Shown: in pieces, positions 34,582 through 44,297 of the stretch
Numbering within the stretch: position 1 is the stretch's first letter
How the letters are laid out: each line of letters begins with the position of its first letter
DNA from: Bradyrhizobium ottawaense
GTDB lineage: Bacteria; Pseudomonadota; Alphaproteobacteria; Rhizobiales; Xanthobacteraceae
Length of the DNA: 64,000 bases
Direction: 5' to 3'
NCBI RefSeq assembly: GCF_900099825.1
Contig: NZ_LT629693.1
Location: 4,537,001 to 4,601,000, forward strand
Program-made: the position numbers and the translations under genes
Notes under the pieces: generated by a model
Databases searched by the model: none
Told to the model about the DNA's origin: nothing
The model's input: the letters and a program-made list of their open reading frames with translations, nothing else

Positions 34582-34604
34582 GGGAGCAATCCTGAAAATC
34601 AACG

Positions 34605-34750
34605 TGGTCGTCCCGGCCTGGTGCGCAATTGCGCACGTGGCGCCGGGACCCATAACCACCGATGTGAATTTCTTGAAGCGAGCTGGTGCTCCAGCCCGGC
34701 ATAACCACAAGCACCTGTGGTTATGGGTCCCGGCTCAAGGCCGGGACGAC
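34605..34750. repeat. Intergenic palindrome pair ('gtcgtcccggcc...ggccgggacgac')
   Basis: GGTCGTCCCGGCC at about 34606 is inverted as GGCCGGGACGAC at about 34739-34750, and CCCATAACCAC (34650) is inverted as GTGGTTATGGG (34718). The inner TGGTGCGCAATTGCGCA is itself palindromic. Long-range pairing spans the whole gap between the synthetase and thiolase genes. Confidence 0.6.
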
Positions 34751-34777
34751 ACCGTTCGTTATTACTAGCAGTTCTTC

Positions 34778-35950
<1,173 letters not shown>

Positions 35951-36011
35951 GTCTGTTCTCCCTGGATTGTTGTTGGATGGAAAAGTTGGGCCGGATTTAA
36001 GGGATGGTCCG

Positions 36012-36038
36012 GGATTTAGTCAATCAATCAATTAACTC
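36012..36038. promoter_or_regulatory. AT-rich candidate operator/promoter between thiolase and tetR
   Basis: In otherwise GC-rich DNA, the sequence TTTAGTCAATCAATCAATTAA contains a CAAT-CAAT-CAAT run. It resembles the TTGATTGA-type sites bound by TetR regulators of acyl-CoA catabolism. It lies in the divergent gap, 60 bp from both start codons. No exact symmetry, so the assignment is tentative. Confidence 0.35.
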
Positions 36039-36093
36039 TTGAGTGCAGCCGCGGCATGCGCTTATGTGCGGCCGGATTTCGAGCCAGGCAGTG

Positions 36094-36771
36094 ATGGGAC
36101 CACAGTTGAATACCAGCGTACCGACGAGGCTTCCAGGCGGCAAGAATACCACTGCCGAGAAGCTGCTTGTCGCTGCCAGCGAACTGATGATCGAGCGTGC
36201 CTCGATCGAAGTGTCGCTCTCCGACATCGCGCAGAAGTCCGGCGTCAACGCCGCCCTGGTGAAATACCATTTCGGTAACAAGGACGGGCTGTTGCTGGCG
36301 CTTTTGGCGCGCGACGCCGCCACCGAAATTACCCAGCTCGAATACCTGATCAGCCAGCCCATGCAGCCGACCGCGAAACTGCGCCTGCATATCGGCGGCA
36401 TCATTCGCGCCTATCACCAGTTCCCCTATATGAACCGGCTGATCCATTATCTCTTGCACGAAAGTACGCCGGACGCCGCCGACGAGGTGTCGAAGTTCTT
36501 CGTGGCGCCGCTGCTGGATTTTCAACGCCGGCTGCTCGCCGAGGGCGTCAAGGCCGGCGAGTTCCGCGACATCGATCCGGTCATGTTCTACACCAGCCTG
36601 ATCGGCGCCTGCGATCACCTGTTCTTCGGTCGCCACGCGATGTCGCGCGCGACCGGCGTCGGCCCGGTTACCGACGAAGTCTGCCGCCAGTACATCAAGC
36701 ATATGGAAGCGCTGATCTGCAGCGGAATGCTGAGCGAAGCCAACGAAACGAGTGCCGCAGCCGCCGAATGA
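36094..36771 (+). CDS. TetR/AcrR-family regulator of the acyl-CoA catabolic regulon
   Basis: 225 residues from ATG 36094 (an upstream ATG at 36043 adds 17 residues that look non-coding). The helix-turn-helix is residues about 20-66: TTAEKLLVAASELMIERASIEVSLSDIAQKSGVNAALVKYHFGNKDGLLLAL. The C-terminal domain (TetR_C of the YcdC/acyl-CoA responsive kind) binds an effector. Lies between divergent thiolase/synthetase genes and SDR/crotonase/ligase genes, so it probably represses both arms until a CoA-ester intermediate appears. Confidence 0.85.
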   Translation: MGPQLNTSVPTRLPGGKNTTAEKLLVAASELMIERASIEVSLSDIAQKSGVNAALVKYHFGNKDGLLLALLARDAATEITQLEYLISQPMQPTAKLRLHIGGIIRAYHQFPYMNRLIHYLLHESTPDAADEVSKFFVAPLLDFQRRLLAEGVKAGEFRDIDPVMFYTSLIGACDHLFFGRHAMSRATGVGPVTDEVCRQYIKHMEALICSGMLSEANETSAAAAE

Positions 36772-36848
36772 CGGCCGCGCCACTTCAGTACCCGAGTCTA
36801 TTGTCCAAAAGAGTCCAGAGAAGAAACGCCCAAGGAAAGGTCATCAAG

Positions 36849-37607
36849 ATGCAGTTGAAAGACGTTGCCGTTCTCATCACCGGCGGTGGCTCCGGCCTCG
36901 GCGCCGCCACCGCCCGCGCCATGGCTGCCAAGGGTGCGAAAATCGGCGTCATCGACCAGAACAAGGAAAATGCCGAGAAGGTCGCCGCCGAAGTGAAGGG
37001 CGTTGCCCTTCATGCCGACGTCACCGACGAAGAGCAAATCAAGGCCGCGATTGCCAAGGCGGAAGCCGCCCACGGCATCGCCCGCGTGCTGATGAACTGC
37101 GCCGGCATCGGCGGATCGCAGCGTACTGTCGGCAAGGACGGCGTCTATCCGCTGGCGAAATTCGTCCGCATCATCAACGTCAATCTGATCGGCACCTTCA
37201 ACGTGCTGCGCCTGTTCGCCGAACGGCTGGCGACGGCGCCGCCGATCGGCGAAGAGCGCGGCGTCGCCATCAACACCGCGAGCGTTGCGGCCTATGAAGG
37301 CCAGATCGGCCAGATCGCCTACTCCGCTTCGAAGGGCGGTGTCGTCGGCCTGACGCTGCCGGCCGCGCGCGACCTCGCCAGCCTCAAGATCCGCGTCAAC
37401 ACCATCGCGCCCGGCCTGTTCCTGACGCCGCTGCTGATGGGCCTGAACGAAGAGGCTCGCAAGAGCCTCGGCGCGCAAGTGCCGCATCCGGCCCGCCTCG
37501 GCGATGCCTCCGAGTACGGCAACCTCGCGGTTCACATCGTTGAGAACCCGATGCTCAACGGCGAGACCATCCGTCTCGACGGCGCCATCCGCATGGCGCC
37601 GCGGTAG
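36849..37607 (+). CDS. 3-hydroxyacyl-CoA dehydrogenase-type SDR (HSD10-like)
   Basis: 252 residues from ATG 36849 (MQLKDVAVLITGGGSGLGAATARAMA); AAGGAAAGG lies upstream. Cofactor site TGGGSGLG, LMNCAGIGG as NNAG, catalytic Ser in INTASVAAYEGQIGQIAYSASKGG with intact Tyr-x3-Lys, and IRVNTIAPGLFLTP. The motif set matches type II 3-hydroxyacyl-CoA dehydrogenases acting on branched or ring-derived acyl-CoA. Fits the third step of beta-oxidation in this operon. Confidence 0.9.
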   Translation: MQLKDVAVLITGGGSGLGAATARAMAAKGAKIGVIDQNKENAEKVAAEVKGVALHADVTDEEQIKAAIAKAEAAHGIARVLMNCAGIGGSQRTVGKDGVYPLAKFVRIINVNLIGTFNVLRLFAERLATAPPIGEERGVAINTASVAAYEGQIGQIAYSASKGGVVGLTLPAARDLASLKIRVNTIAPGLFLTPLLMGLNEEARKSLGAQVPHPARLGDASEYGNLAVHIVENPMLNGETIRLDGAIRMAPR

Positions 37608-37615
37608 GTCCTGCA

Positions 37616-37735
37616 TCATGGACCCCGGATCAGCAGCGCACCGCTACGCGCTGCGCAGCATCCGGGGAACGTGTCCCGGACGCGGTGCAGCGTTCTTCAC
37701 GATGCACCGCAGAGCCGGGACCCATAAACGGCGGA
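37616..37735. repeat. Intergenic palindrome 'CCCCGGAT...ATCCGGGG' and following GC-rich hairpins
   Basis: GACCCCGGATCAGCAGCGC (37621) inverts to GCATCCGGGGAACGTGTCC (37658), and CGCGGTGCAGCG/ATGCACCGC follows. Lies between the SDR and crotonase genes and could attenuate read-through between them. Confidence 0.5.
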
Positions 37736-37757
37736 CGACGATGGGTAGGAGCGCTTC

Positions 37758-38564
37758 GTGACTCAACCGCTGCTGATCGAACACGATGACGGGGTCGACC
37801 GGGTGACGCTCAATCGCCCGGACAGCCTCAACGCGCTCAACCCCGATATGATCGACGCGTTGAACGCGTATTTCCAAGGCTTGCAGCGCAACCGTTCGAC
37901 CCGCGTGGTGGTGCTGAAGGGTGCGGGTGCGTCGTTCTGCGCCGGCCTCGACCTCAAGCATGCAATGGCGCGCCGTGCCGGGCAACAGGAGCCGCCCGGC
38001 GTCACCGAGTCATTGGATTCGCAACGCCGGATCGCCGACATCGTGATGCTGATGCGGCGCTGTCCGCAGCCGATCATCGCGCTGGTCCAGGGCGCCGCCG
38101 CCGGTGGCGGTTTTGCGCTGGCGCTTGCCGCCGACATCCGCATCGCGACCAAATCCGCACGGATGAACTGCGCCTTCATCAAACTCGGCCTCGGCGGCTG
38201 CGATATCGGCACCAGTTATTTCCTGCCGCGCCTGGTCGGGGTGTCGGTTGCGTCAGAATTGATCCTGACCGGCCGCTTCATCGGTGCCGAACGGGCGCTG
38301 GCCGTCGGCCTCGTCTCCGAAGTGGTCGAGGAAGGCGGGCTTGATGCCGCGGCCGAGCCGTATGTCGATGCGATGATGACGGCCTCGCCGGTGGGCCTAA
38401 GGTTGTCCAAGGAATGCCTCAATATGAGCGTCGATGCCGGATCCATGGAAGCCGTGATCGCGATGGAAGACCGCAATCAGGTGCTGTGCAGCCGCTCGGA
38501 AGATTTCAACGAGGGCATCAGGGCCTTTCTTGAAAAACGAAAGCCTGTCTATATCAAGCGGTAG
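37758..38564 (+). CDS. Enoyl-CoA hydratase/isomerase family protein
   Basis: 268 residues from a GTG at 37758 with TAGGAG upstream. Crotonase fold with oxyanion-hole blocks GAGASFCAGLDLKHAM and VQGAAAGGGFALALAADIRIA. The glutamate usually found in PEILLG is absent; the corresponding segment is FIKLGLGGCDIGTSYFLPRLVG, where Asp could act. This variant is widespread in actinobacterial/rhizobial catabolic crotonases. Hydrates the unsaturated CoA ester formed by the downstream dehydrogenases, by inference from the operon. Confidence 0.85.
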   Translation: MTQPLLIEHDDGVDRVTLNRPDSLNALNPDMIDALNAYFQGLQRNRSTRVVVLKGAGASFCAGLDLKHAMARRAGQQEPPGVTESLDSQRRIADIVMLMRRCPQPIIALVQGAAAGGGFALALAADIRIATKSARMNCAFIKLGLGGCDIGTSYFLPRLVGVSVASELILTGRFIGAERALAVGLVSEVVEEGGLDAAAEPYVDAMMTASPVGLRLSKECLNMSVDAGSMEAVIAMEDRNQVLCSRSEDFNEGIRAFLEKRKPVYIKR

Positions 38565-38615
38565 AACCGATACGACAAGAGGATCCGCAAAGGACCGTAT
38601 TCCGGGAGACGCAAT

Positions 38616-40487
38616 ATGAGTGGGAATGCCGCCGAGGTGCTGACCAAGCCCGGCTTTCGCAAGATCGAATGGCTGAAGCGCGACATCGACGTCGCGCGCC
38701 GGCCCGATGGCGTGATCGTTCTGAAATCGCGGATTCCGCTGCAGGCTTACGAGAAGCATATTCCCGCCTCGCTGGCGAAATGGGCCAAGCAGGCGCCCGA
38801 CCGGACCTGGCTGGCGCAGCGCGCCGGCGCCGAGCGGCAATGGCGGAAAGTTTCCTATCGTGAAGCCAAGCGCACCGTCGACGCGCTGACGCAAGGCCTG
38901 CTCAATCTCGGCGTCACGGACGGCCGTCCGGTTGCGATCCTCTCGGGCAATTCGATCGAGCATGCGCTGATGACGCAGGCCGCGATGCAGGCGCGCCTGC
39001 CGGCAGCGCCGGTTTCGCCGGCCTACTCGCTGATGAGCCAGGATCATCTGAAGCTCAAATACCTCTTCAACCTGATCAAGCCAGCGGTCGTGATGGTGCA
39101 GGACGGGCCGACCTTCGAAAAGTCGTTGAAGGCGCTCGATCTCACCGGCGTCACCGTCGTGCATGTCGTGCGGCCCTGCGACGGCATCAAGAGCGTGTCC
39201 TTTGCCGATCTCGTGGCCACGCCGGTGACGACAGCGGTCGAGGAATCGATTGCGAAGATCACACCCGACACCGTCGGCAAGCTGCTGTTCACCTCCGGAT
39301 CGACCGGCATGCCGAAGGCCGTCATCAACACGCAGGAGATGATGTGCGCCAATGCGGCGATGATGATGCAGGTGCGTCCGCGCGATCCGAACGGGCCGAT
39401 CGCCACCGTGCTCGACTGGATGCCGTGGAATCACACCATGGGCGGCAATGCCGCGTTCAATCCGGTGCTGGTCGATGGCGGCACGCTCTATATCGACGAC
39501 GGCCGGCCGATGCCGGGTCTGTTCGAGGAGACTCTGAGGAATCTTCGTGAGGTGTCGCCGACCTATTACGCCAACGTGCCTGCCGGTTATGCGGCGCTGG
39601 CGGCGGCGATGGAAAAGGACGACGCGCTCTGCCGCTGCTTCTTCAAGAACCTTAGCATCATGGCTTACGGCGGTGCGCGGCTGCCGGACGATCTCTACGA
39701 CCGCATGCAGGCGCTGGCGGTGAAGACCACCGGCGAGCGCATCGTGTTCTATACCGGCTGGGGCTCCACCGAGACCGCGCCGACATCGACCGGCACTTAC
39801 TGGGACACCGAGCGCGTCGGCCTGATCGGCCTGCCGTTCCCCGGCGTTGAACTGAAGCTGGTGCCGTGCGGCTCGAAATACGAGCTGCGGCTGCGCGGCA
39901 TCAATGTCACGCCCGGCTATTTCGGCCAGCCTGACCTGACGAAGAAAATGTTCGACGAGGAAGGTTTTTACTGCATCGGCGACGCCGGCGTGTTCGTCGA
40001 CGATAACGACCCGCTGCAGGGCATCATCTTTGCCGGCCGCGTGGTCGAGGACTTCAAGCTCACTACCGGTACCTTCGTCCATGTCGGTTCGCTGCGCACC
40101 GACGCGATCGCGGCCGCCACCCCCGCGGTGCACGACGCGCTGGTCGCCGGTCAGGACCGCGCCTTCATCGGGCTGTTGGCGTGGCCGAATTTGCACGCGT
40201 GCCGGCAGTTGGTCGGAAATCCTGATGCGACGTTCGAAGACGTGATCAAGCATCCCGACGTCATCGCCTGCGTCAAACGCGGTCTGGAAGCGCACAACAC
40301 GGCTTGCAAGGGCAGCAGCATGCGGGTCGCCCGCGCGATGCTGATGGCCGAACCGCCGTCGATCGACGGCAACGAGCTCACCGACAAGGGCTACATCAAC
40401 CAGCGCGCCGGCCTCGAGCGCCGCGCCGCGCTGGTGGAGCAGCTTTACGCCGATCATCCCGGCAAAGACGTCATCATCCTGAACTGA
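38616..40487 (+). CDS. Feruloyl-CoA synthase-like acyl-CoA ligase
   Basis: 623 residues, longer than ordinary acyl-CoA ligases and typical of feruloyl-CoA synthases. AMP-binding motif LLFTSGSTGMPKAVINTQ, then LDWMPWNHTMGGN, YTGWGSTETAPTSTGTYW and the characteristic EDFKLTTGTFVHVGSLRTDAI. It activates a phenylpropenoid-like or cyclic acid with CoA and ATP. Placed between crotonase and acyl-CoA dehydrogenase genes. As those enzymes act on saturated side chains, the true substrate may be a dihydro- or longer-chain aromatic or alicyclic acid and not ferulate itself. Confidence 0.85.
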   Translation: MSGNAAEVLTKPGFRKIEWLKRDIDVARRPDGVIVLKSRIPLQAYEKHIPASLAKWAKQAPDRTWLAQRAGAERQWRKVSYREAKRTVDALTQGLLNLGVTDGRPVAILSGNSIEHALMTQAAMQARLPAAPVSPAYSLMSQDHLKLKYLFNLIKPAVVMVQDGPTFEKSLKALDLTGVTVVHVVRPCDGIKSVSFADLVATPVTTAVEESIAKITPDTVGKLLFTSGSTGMPKAVINTQEMMCANAAMMMQVRPRDPNGPIATVLDWMPWNHTMGGNAAFNPVLVDGGTLYIDDGRPMPGLFEETLRNLREVSPTYYANVPAGYAALAAAMEKDDALCRCFFKNLSIMAYGGARLPDDLYDRMQALAVKTTGERIVFYTGWGSTETAPTSTGTYWDTERVGLIGLPFPGVELKLVPCGSKYELRLRGINVTPGYFGQPDLTKKMFDEEGFYCIGDAGVFVDDNDPLQGIIFAGRVVEDFKLTTGTFVHVGSLRTDAIAAATPAVHDALVAGQDRAFIGLLAWPNLHACRQLVGNPDATFEDVIKHPDVIACVKRGLEAHNTACKGSSMRVARAMLMAEPPSIDGNELTDKGYINQRAGLERRAALVEQLYADHPGKDVIILN

Positions 40488-40517
40488 ACAACGCAGCACC
40501 AACGCGAGTAGAGCGCC

Positions 40518-41645
40518 ATGAATTTCGATTTCTCGGACGAACAGAAGCAGATGCGTGACGAAGCGAGGAAGTTCCTCGCCGAGAAGTGCCCGCCGAAGGC
40601 GGTGCGTGCCGTGCTGGACGGCAACGCACCGTACGACAAGGAATTGTGGAAGGGCCTCGCCGAGATGGGCTTCCTCGGCATCGCGATCCCCGAAGCGTTC
40701 GGCGGCGCGGGCGCCGGTCATCTCGAGCTCTGCGTGATTGCCGAGGAAATGGGCCGCGCGCTGGCGCCGGTGCCGTTCTCTTCCACCGTCTATCTCGCGG
40801 CCGAAGCGCTGATGATCGCAGGATCCGACGCGCAGAAGCAGAAGTGGCTGCCGGTGATTGCCTCGGGCGATGCGATCGGCACGCTGGCGCTGTTCGAAGG
40901 CAAGGGCAATCCGTCGCCATCAGCGATCAAGCTTTCCGCCGCCGGCGGCACGCTGAACGGCGTCAAGAAGCCGGTGCCGGATGGCGCCATCGCTGACTTC
41001 GCCATTGTTGCCGCGCGCACCGGTTCATCGGGCCGCGATTCCGATATCTCGCTGTTCCTGGTCGACCTCAAGGCCGGCGGCGTCGAGGTGAAGTCGCTGA
41101 CCAATCTCGATCCGACCCGGGGACAGGCCGAACTCACTTTCAAGAACTGCAAAGCGGAGCCGCTCGGTGCCGCCGGTGAAGGCTGGGGCATTCTGACCCA
41201 GGTGCTCGACCGCGCCGCGGTCCTGCTGGCGTTCGAGCAGGTCGGCGGTTCCGACCGCGCGCTGGAAATGGGCCGCGACTATGCGCTCGACCGCATCGCC
41301 TTCGGCCGTCCGATCGGCTCGTTCCAGGCGGTGAAGCACCTTCTCGCCGACATGTATGTCTCGGCGACGCTGGCGCGTTCCAATTGCTATTACGGCGCCT
41401 GGGCGCTCTCGACCAACGCGTCGGAATTGCCGGAAGCGGCCGCTGCCGCGCGCATCAGCGCGACGCAGGCGTTCCAGCATTGCTCCAAGAACAACATCCA
41501 GGTCCATGGGGGCATGGGTTTCACCTGGGAGTTCGACTGCCACATGTACTACCGCCGCGCCAACGCCACCGCACTGACGCTCGGCAGCCTGTCGTATTGG
41601 GAAGACGTCTTGATCGACCACATGCGCAAGCGGAATGCGGCGTAA
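40518..41645 (+). CDS. Acyl-CoA dehydrogenase subunit, apparently lacking the catalytic Glu
   Basis: 375 residues with the acyl-CoA dehydrogenase fold (FDFSDEQKQMRDEARKF, LAEMGFLGIAIPEAFGGAG, QVHGGMGFTWEFDCHMYYRR). Neither usual catalytic base position holds Glu. The C-terminal GTxEI segment is absent, and the helix-G segment reads LTQVLDRAAVLLAF with Asp. Such subunits occur in heteromeric dehydrogenases like ChsE1-ChsE2 of steroid degraders, where a partner supplies the base. The gene 12 bp downstream encodes a full-length paralogue with a proper base, so an alpha2-beta2 complex is inferred. Confidence 0.85.
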   Translation: MNFDFSDEQKQMRDEARKFLAEKCPPKAVRAVLDGNAPYDKELWKGLAEMGFLGIAIPEAFGGAGAGHLELCVIAEEMGRALAPVPFSSTVYLAAEALMIAGSDAQKQKWLPVIASGDAIGTLALFEGKGNPSPSAIKLSAAGGTLNGVKKPVPDGAIADFAIVAARTGSSGRDSDISLFLVDLKAGGVEVKSLTNLDPTRGQAELTFKNCKAEPLGAAGEGWGILTQVLDRAAVLLAFEQVGGSDRALEMGRDYALDRIAFGRPIGSFQAVKHLLADMYVSATLARSNCYYGAWALSTNASELPEAAAAARISATQAFQHCSKNNIQVHGGMGFTWEFDCHMYYRRANATALTLGSLSYWEDVLIDHMRKRNAA

Positions 41646-41657
41646 GGAACAACCGTC

Positions 41658-42899
41658 ATGAACTTCGATGACACCCCGCAGGAAGCCGCGTTCCGCGCCG
41701 AAGCCAGGGCCTGGATCGGCGCCAACGCGCCGAAGCAATATGAGGCGGAGCTGCGCAAGGCCTCGCTCGGCCGCCCGGCGCTGAACAACATGCTTGAGAT
41801 CGCCAAGGGCTGGCAGAAGAAGAAGGCCGATGCCGGCTGGGCCTGCCTGCACTGGCCAAAGGAATATGGCGGCCGCGGTTCGTCGCCGATCGAGCGCGTG
41901 ATCTGGCAGCAGGAAGAGGGCCCGTTCGGCAAGCTCTCCGGCGTGTTCATCATCGGCCACGGCATGTGCGGTCCGACCATGATGGCATTCGCGGGCGAGG
42001 AGCAGAAGCGCGAATACCTGCCGCCGCTGGCGTCCGGCGAAAAGGTCTGGTGTCAACTATTCTCGGAGCCCGCCGGTGGTTCCGACGTCGCAGGGCTTCG
42101 TACCCGTGCCGAGAAGAAGGGCGACAACTGGATCGTCAACGGCCAGAAGATCTGGACCTCGGGCGCGCACTATTCGGATTACGGCATCTTGCTGACGCGC
42201 ACCGATCCGACGGTCGCCAAGCACAAGGGCCTCACCATGTTCTTCCTGGACATGAAGAGCCCCGGCGTCGAGGTGCGGCCAATCAAGCAGGCCAGCGGAC
42301 ATTCGGATTTCAACGAGGTCTACTTCACCGACGTGGTGATCCCGGATTCGCAGCGGCTCGGCGCCGTCGGCGACGGCTGGAACGTGTCGCTGACCACGCT
42401 GATGAACGAGCGCATGTCGATCGGCGCCGGGGTCTCGACGGGCTTTCCGGAGCTGTTCGATTTCTGCAGCAGCCTGATGCTGGAGGACGGCCCCGCGATC
42501 GAGGATCGCGGTGTCCGTTCCAAGCTGGCGAATTGGGCGGTGAAGGCAAGCGGGCTGAAATATACCTCGATGCGCGCGATCTCGGCGCTGTCGAAGGGCG
42601 ATCGTCCGGGTCCGGAAAATTCCATCGGCAAGCTGGTGGCGGGTTCGATGATCCAGGATGTCGCGATGTACGCACTCGATTTGCAGGGCGCCGCCGGCGT
42701 GCTGAGCGGCCCGGAAGACGCCGAAGTGGCCGGAAAATTCCAGGCGATGCTGCTGCGTGCGCCGGGTACCCGCGTCGAGGGCGGTACCGACGAAATCATG
42801 CGCAACATCATCGCCGAGCGCGTGCTTGGCCTGCCCGGGGATATCCGGGTCGACAAGGATGTGCCGTTCAACAAGATTCCGACCAAGGGACGCGCGTAA
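41658..42899 (+). CDS. Acyl-CoA dehydrogenase (catalytic subunit type)
   Basis: 413 residues, AAGGA upstream, 12 bp after the previous dehydrogenase. FAD and substrate motifs: CQLFSEPAGGSDVAGLRTRA, WIVNGQKIWTSGAHYSDYG, and EGGTDEIMRNIIAERVLGLP near the end. The C-terminal base position is Gly, as in long-chain and isovaleryl enzymes. The Glu of LMNERMSIG (helix G) matches the catalytic Glu of that group, so the protein should be active. Closely similar to the gene at 43053 over its whole length, indicating a tandem duplication. Confidence 0.9.
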   Translation: MNFDDTPQEAAFRAEARAWIGANAPKQYEAELRKASLGRPALNNMLEIAKGWQKKKADAGWACLHWPKEYGGRGSSPIERVIWQQEEGPFGKLSGVFIIGHGMCGPTMMAFAGEEQKREYLPPLASGEKVWCQLFSEPAGGSDVAGLRTRAEKKGDNWIVNGQKIWTSGAHYSDYGILLTRTDPTVAKHKGLTMFFLDMKSPGVEVRPIKQASGHSDFNEVYFTDVVIPDSQRLGAVGDGWNVSLTTLMNERMSIGAGVSTGFPELFDFCSSLMLEDGPAIEDRGVRSKLANWAVKASGLKYTSMRAISALSKGDRPGPENSIGKLVAGSMIQDVAMYALDLQGAAGVLSGPEDAEVAGKFQAMLLRAPGTRVEGGTDEIMRNIIAERVLGLPGDIRVDKDVPFNKIPTKGRA

Positions 42900-42914
42900 C
42901 AAGAATTAAGGAAC

Positions 42915-43037
42915 CGTAGGGTGGGTTAGCCAACGGGTCGCGCGTACGCGCGCCCGATGATAAACTCCGCGTAACCCACCGTCGCAACAAGGCTCGATAG
43001 AACTGGTGGGTTACGCCTTCGGCTAACCCACCCTACG
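42915..43037. repeat. Nested perfect inverted repeat between the duplicated dehydrogenase genes
   Basis: Outer arms CGTAGGGTGGGTTAGCC (42915-42931) and its exact complement (43021-43037), inner arms GTAACCCACC (42971-42980) and GGTGGGTTAC (43005-43014). A self-palindromic CGCGCGTACGCGCG sits in between. It fills the gap between the tandem paralogues. Confidence 0.75.
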
Positions 43038-43052
43038 AAAATGAGGTCTGCC

Positions 43053-44297
43053 ATGAACTTCGACGACACCCCGCAGGAAGCCGAATTCCGAGCCACCGCC
43101 CGCAAATGGGTCGAGGCCAACGCGCCGAAAAAATATGAGGCGGAGCTATCGAAATCCTCGCTCGGCCGGATCCGGCTCGAGAAGGAAGAGATCGTCGATG
43201 TCGGCAAGGCCTGGCAGAAGAAGAAGGCCGAAGGCGGCTGGGCCTGCCTGCACTGGCCGAAGGAATATGGCGGCCGCGGCGCCACGCCGATCGAGAAGGT
43301 GATCTGGCAGCAGGAGGAGGGCGTCTACGGCAAGCTGACGCAGCCGTTCCAGATCGGCGAGGGCATGTGCGGGCCGACCGTGATGGCGTTCGGCAGCGAA
43401 GAGCACAAGCGCCACTATCTGCCAAAACTCGCTTCCGGCGAACATATCTGGTGCCAGTTGTTCTCGGAGCCGGCCGGCGGCTCCGACGTCGCAGGCCTTC
43501 GCACCCGCGCCGAGAAGAAGGGCGACAACTGGATCGTCAACGGCCAGAAGATCTGGACCTCCGGCGCGCACTACTCGGATTACGGTCTTCTGATCACGCG
43601 CACCGATCCCAACGTGCCCAAGCACAAGGGCCTGACGATGTTCTTCCTCGACATGAAGAGCAAGGGCGTCGAGGTGCGGCCGATCAAGCAGGCCAACGGC
43701 ATGCAGGAATTCAACGAGGTCTATTTCACCGACGTCGTGATTCCGGACAGCCAGCGCCTCGGCGCAGTCGGCGACGGCTGGAACGTGTCGCTGACCACGC
43801 TGATGAATGAGCGCATGTCGATCGGCTCGCGGCTGGCGACCGGCTTCCCCGAAATGTTCGAGTTCTGCTCGAACCTGATGACGGAAGACGGCCCCGCCAT
43901 CGACGATCGTGCCACCCGTTCCAAGCTCGCGAGCTGGGCGGTGAAGGCGAGCGGGTTGAAATATACCAGCTACCGCGCGATCTCGGCCCTTTCCAAGGGC
44001 GAGCGGCCGGGTCCGGAAAATTCCATCGGCAAGCTGGTCTCGGGCGCGATGCTGCAGGACATCGCAACCTATGCGATGGATCTGGAAGGTGCGGCCGGCG
44101 AACTGACCGGCGCGGACGAGGAAGTGGCCCACGGCCAGTTCCAACAAATGTTGCTCAGCTCGCCGTCGATGCGCATCGCCGGCGGTACCGACGAAATCCT
44201 GCGCAACATCATTGCCGAACGGGTGCTCGGCCTGCCCGGCGACATCCGCGTCGACAAGGACGTGCCGTTCAACAAGATCCCGACCAAGGGGCGATGA
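43053..44297 (+). CDS. Acyl-CoA dehydrogenase (tandem paralogue)
   Basis: 414 residues from ATG 43053 behind GAGG. Shares long identical blocks with the gene at 41658, for example SEPAGGSDVAGLRTRAEKKG and the ending LGLPGDIRVDKDVPFNKIP. Helix-G Glu is present in LMNERMSIG and the C-terminal GTxEI site is AGGTDEILRN, as in its partner. It probably acts on a related chain length or ring intermediate, or forms an alternative complex with the 40518 subunit. Its last codon overlaps the start of the nitroreductase gene (ATGA), so the two are translationally coupled. Confidence 0.9.
   Translation: MNFDDTPQEAEFRATARKWVEANAPKKYEAELSKSSLGRIRLEKEEIVDVGKAWQKKKAEGGWACLHWPKEYGGRGATPIEKVIWQQEEGVYGKLTQPFQIGEGMCGPTVMAFGSEEHKRHYLPKLASGEHIWCQLFSEPAGGSDVAGLRTRAEKKGDNWIVNGQKIWTSGAHYSDYGLLITRTDPNVPKHKGLTMFFLDMKSKGVEVRPIKQANGMQEFNEVYFTDVVIPDSQRLGAVGDGWNVSLTTLMNERMSIGSRLATGFPEMFEFCSNLMTEDGPAIDDRATRSKLASWAVKASGLKYTSYRAISALSKGERPGPENSIGKLVSGAMLQDIATYAMDLEGAAGELTGADEEVAHGQFQQMLLSSPSMRIAGGTDEILRNIIAERVLGLPGDIRVDKDVPFNKIPTKGR

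Noticed and set aside
38397..40721. 774-codon open frame on the minus strand opposite the feruloyl-CoA-synthase-like gene
   Set aside because: Antisense to a gene with clear catalytic motifs; the translation is low-complexity and lacks domains.
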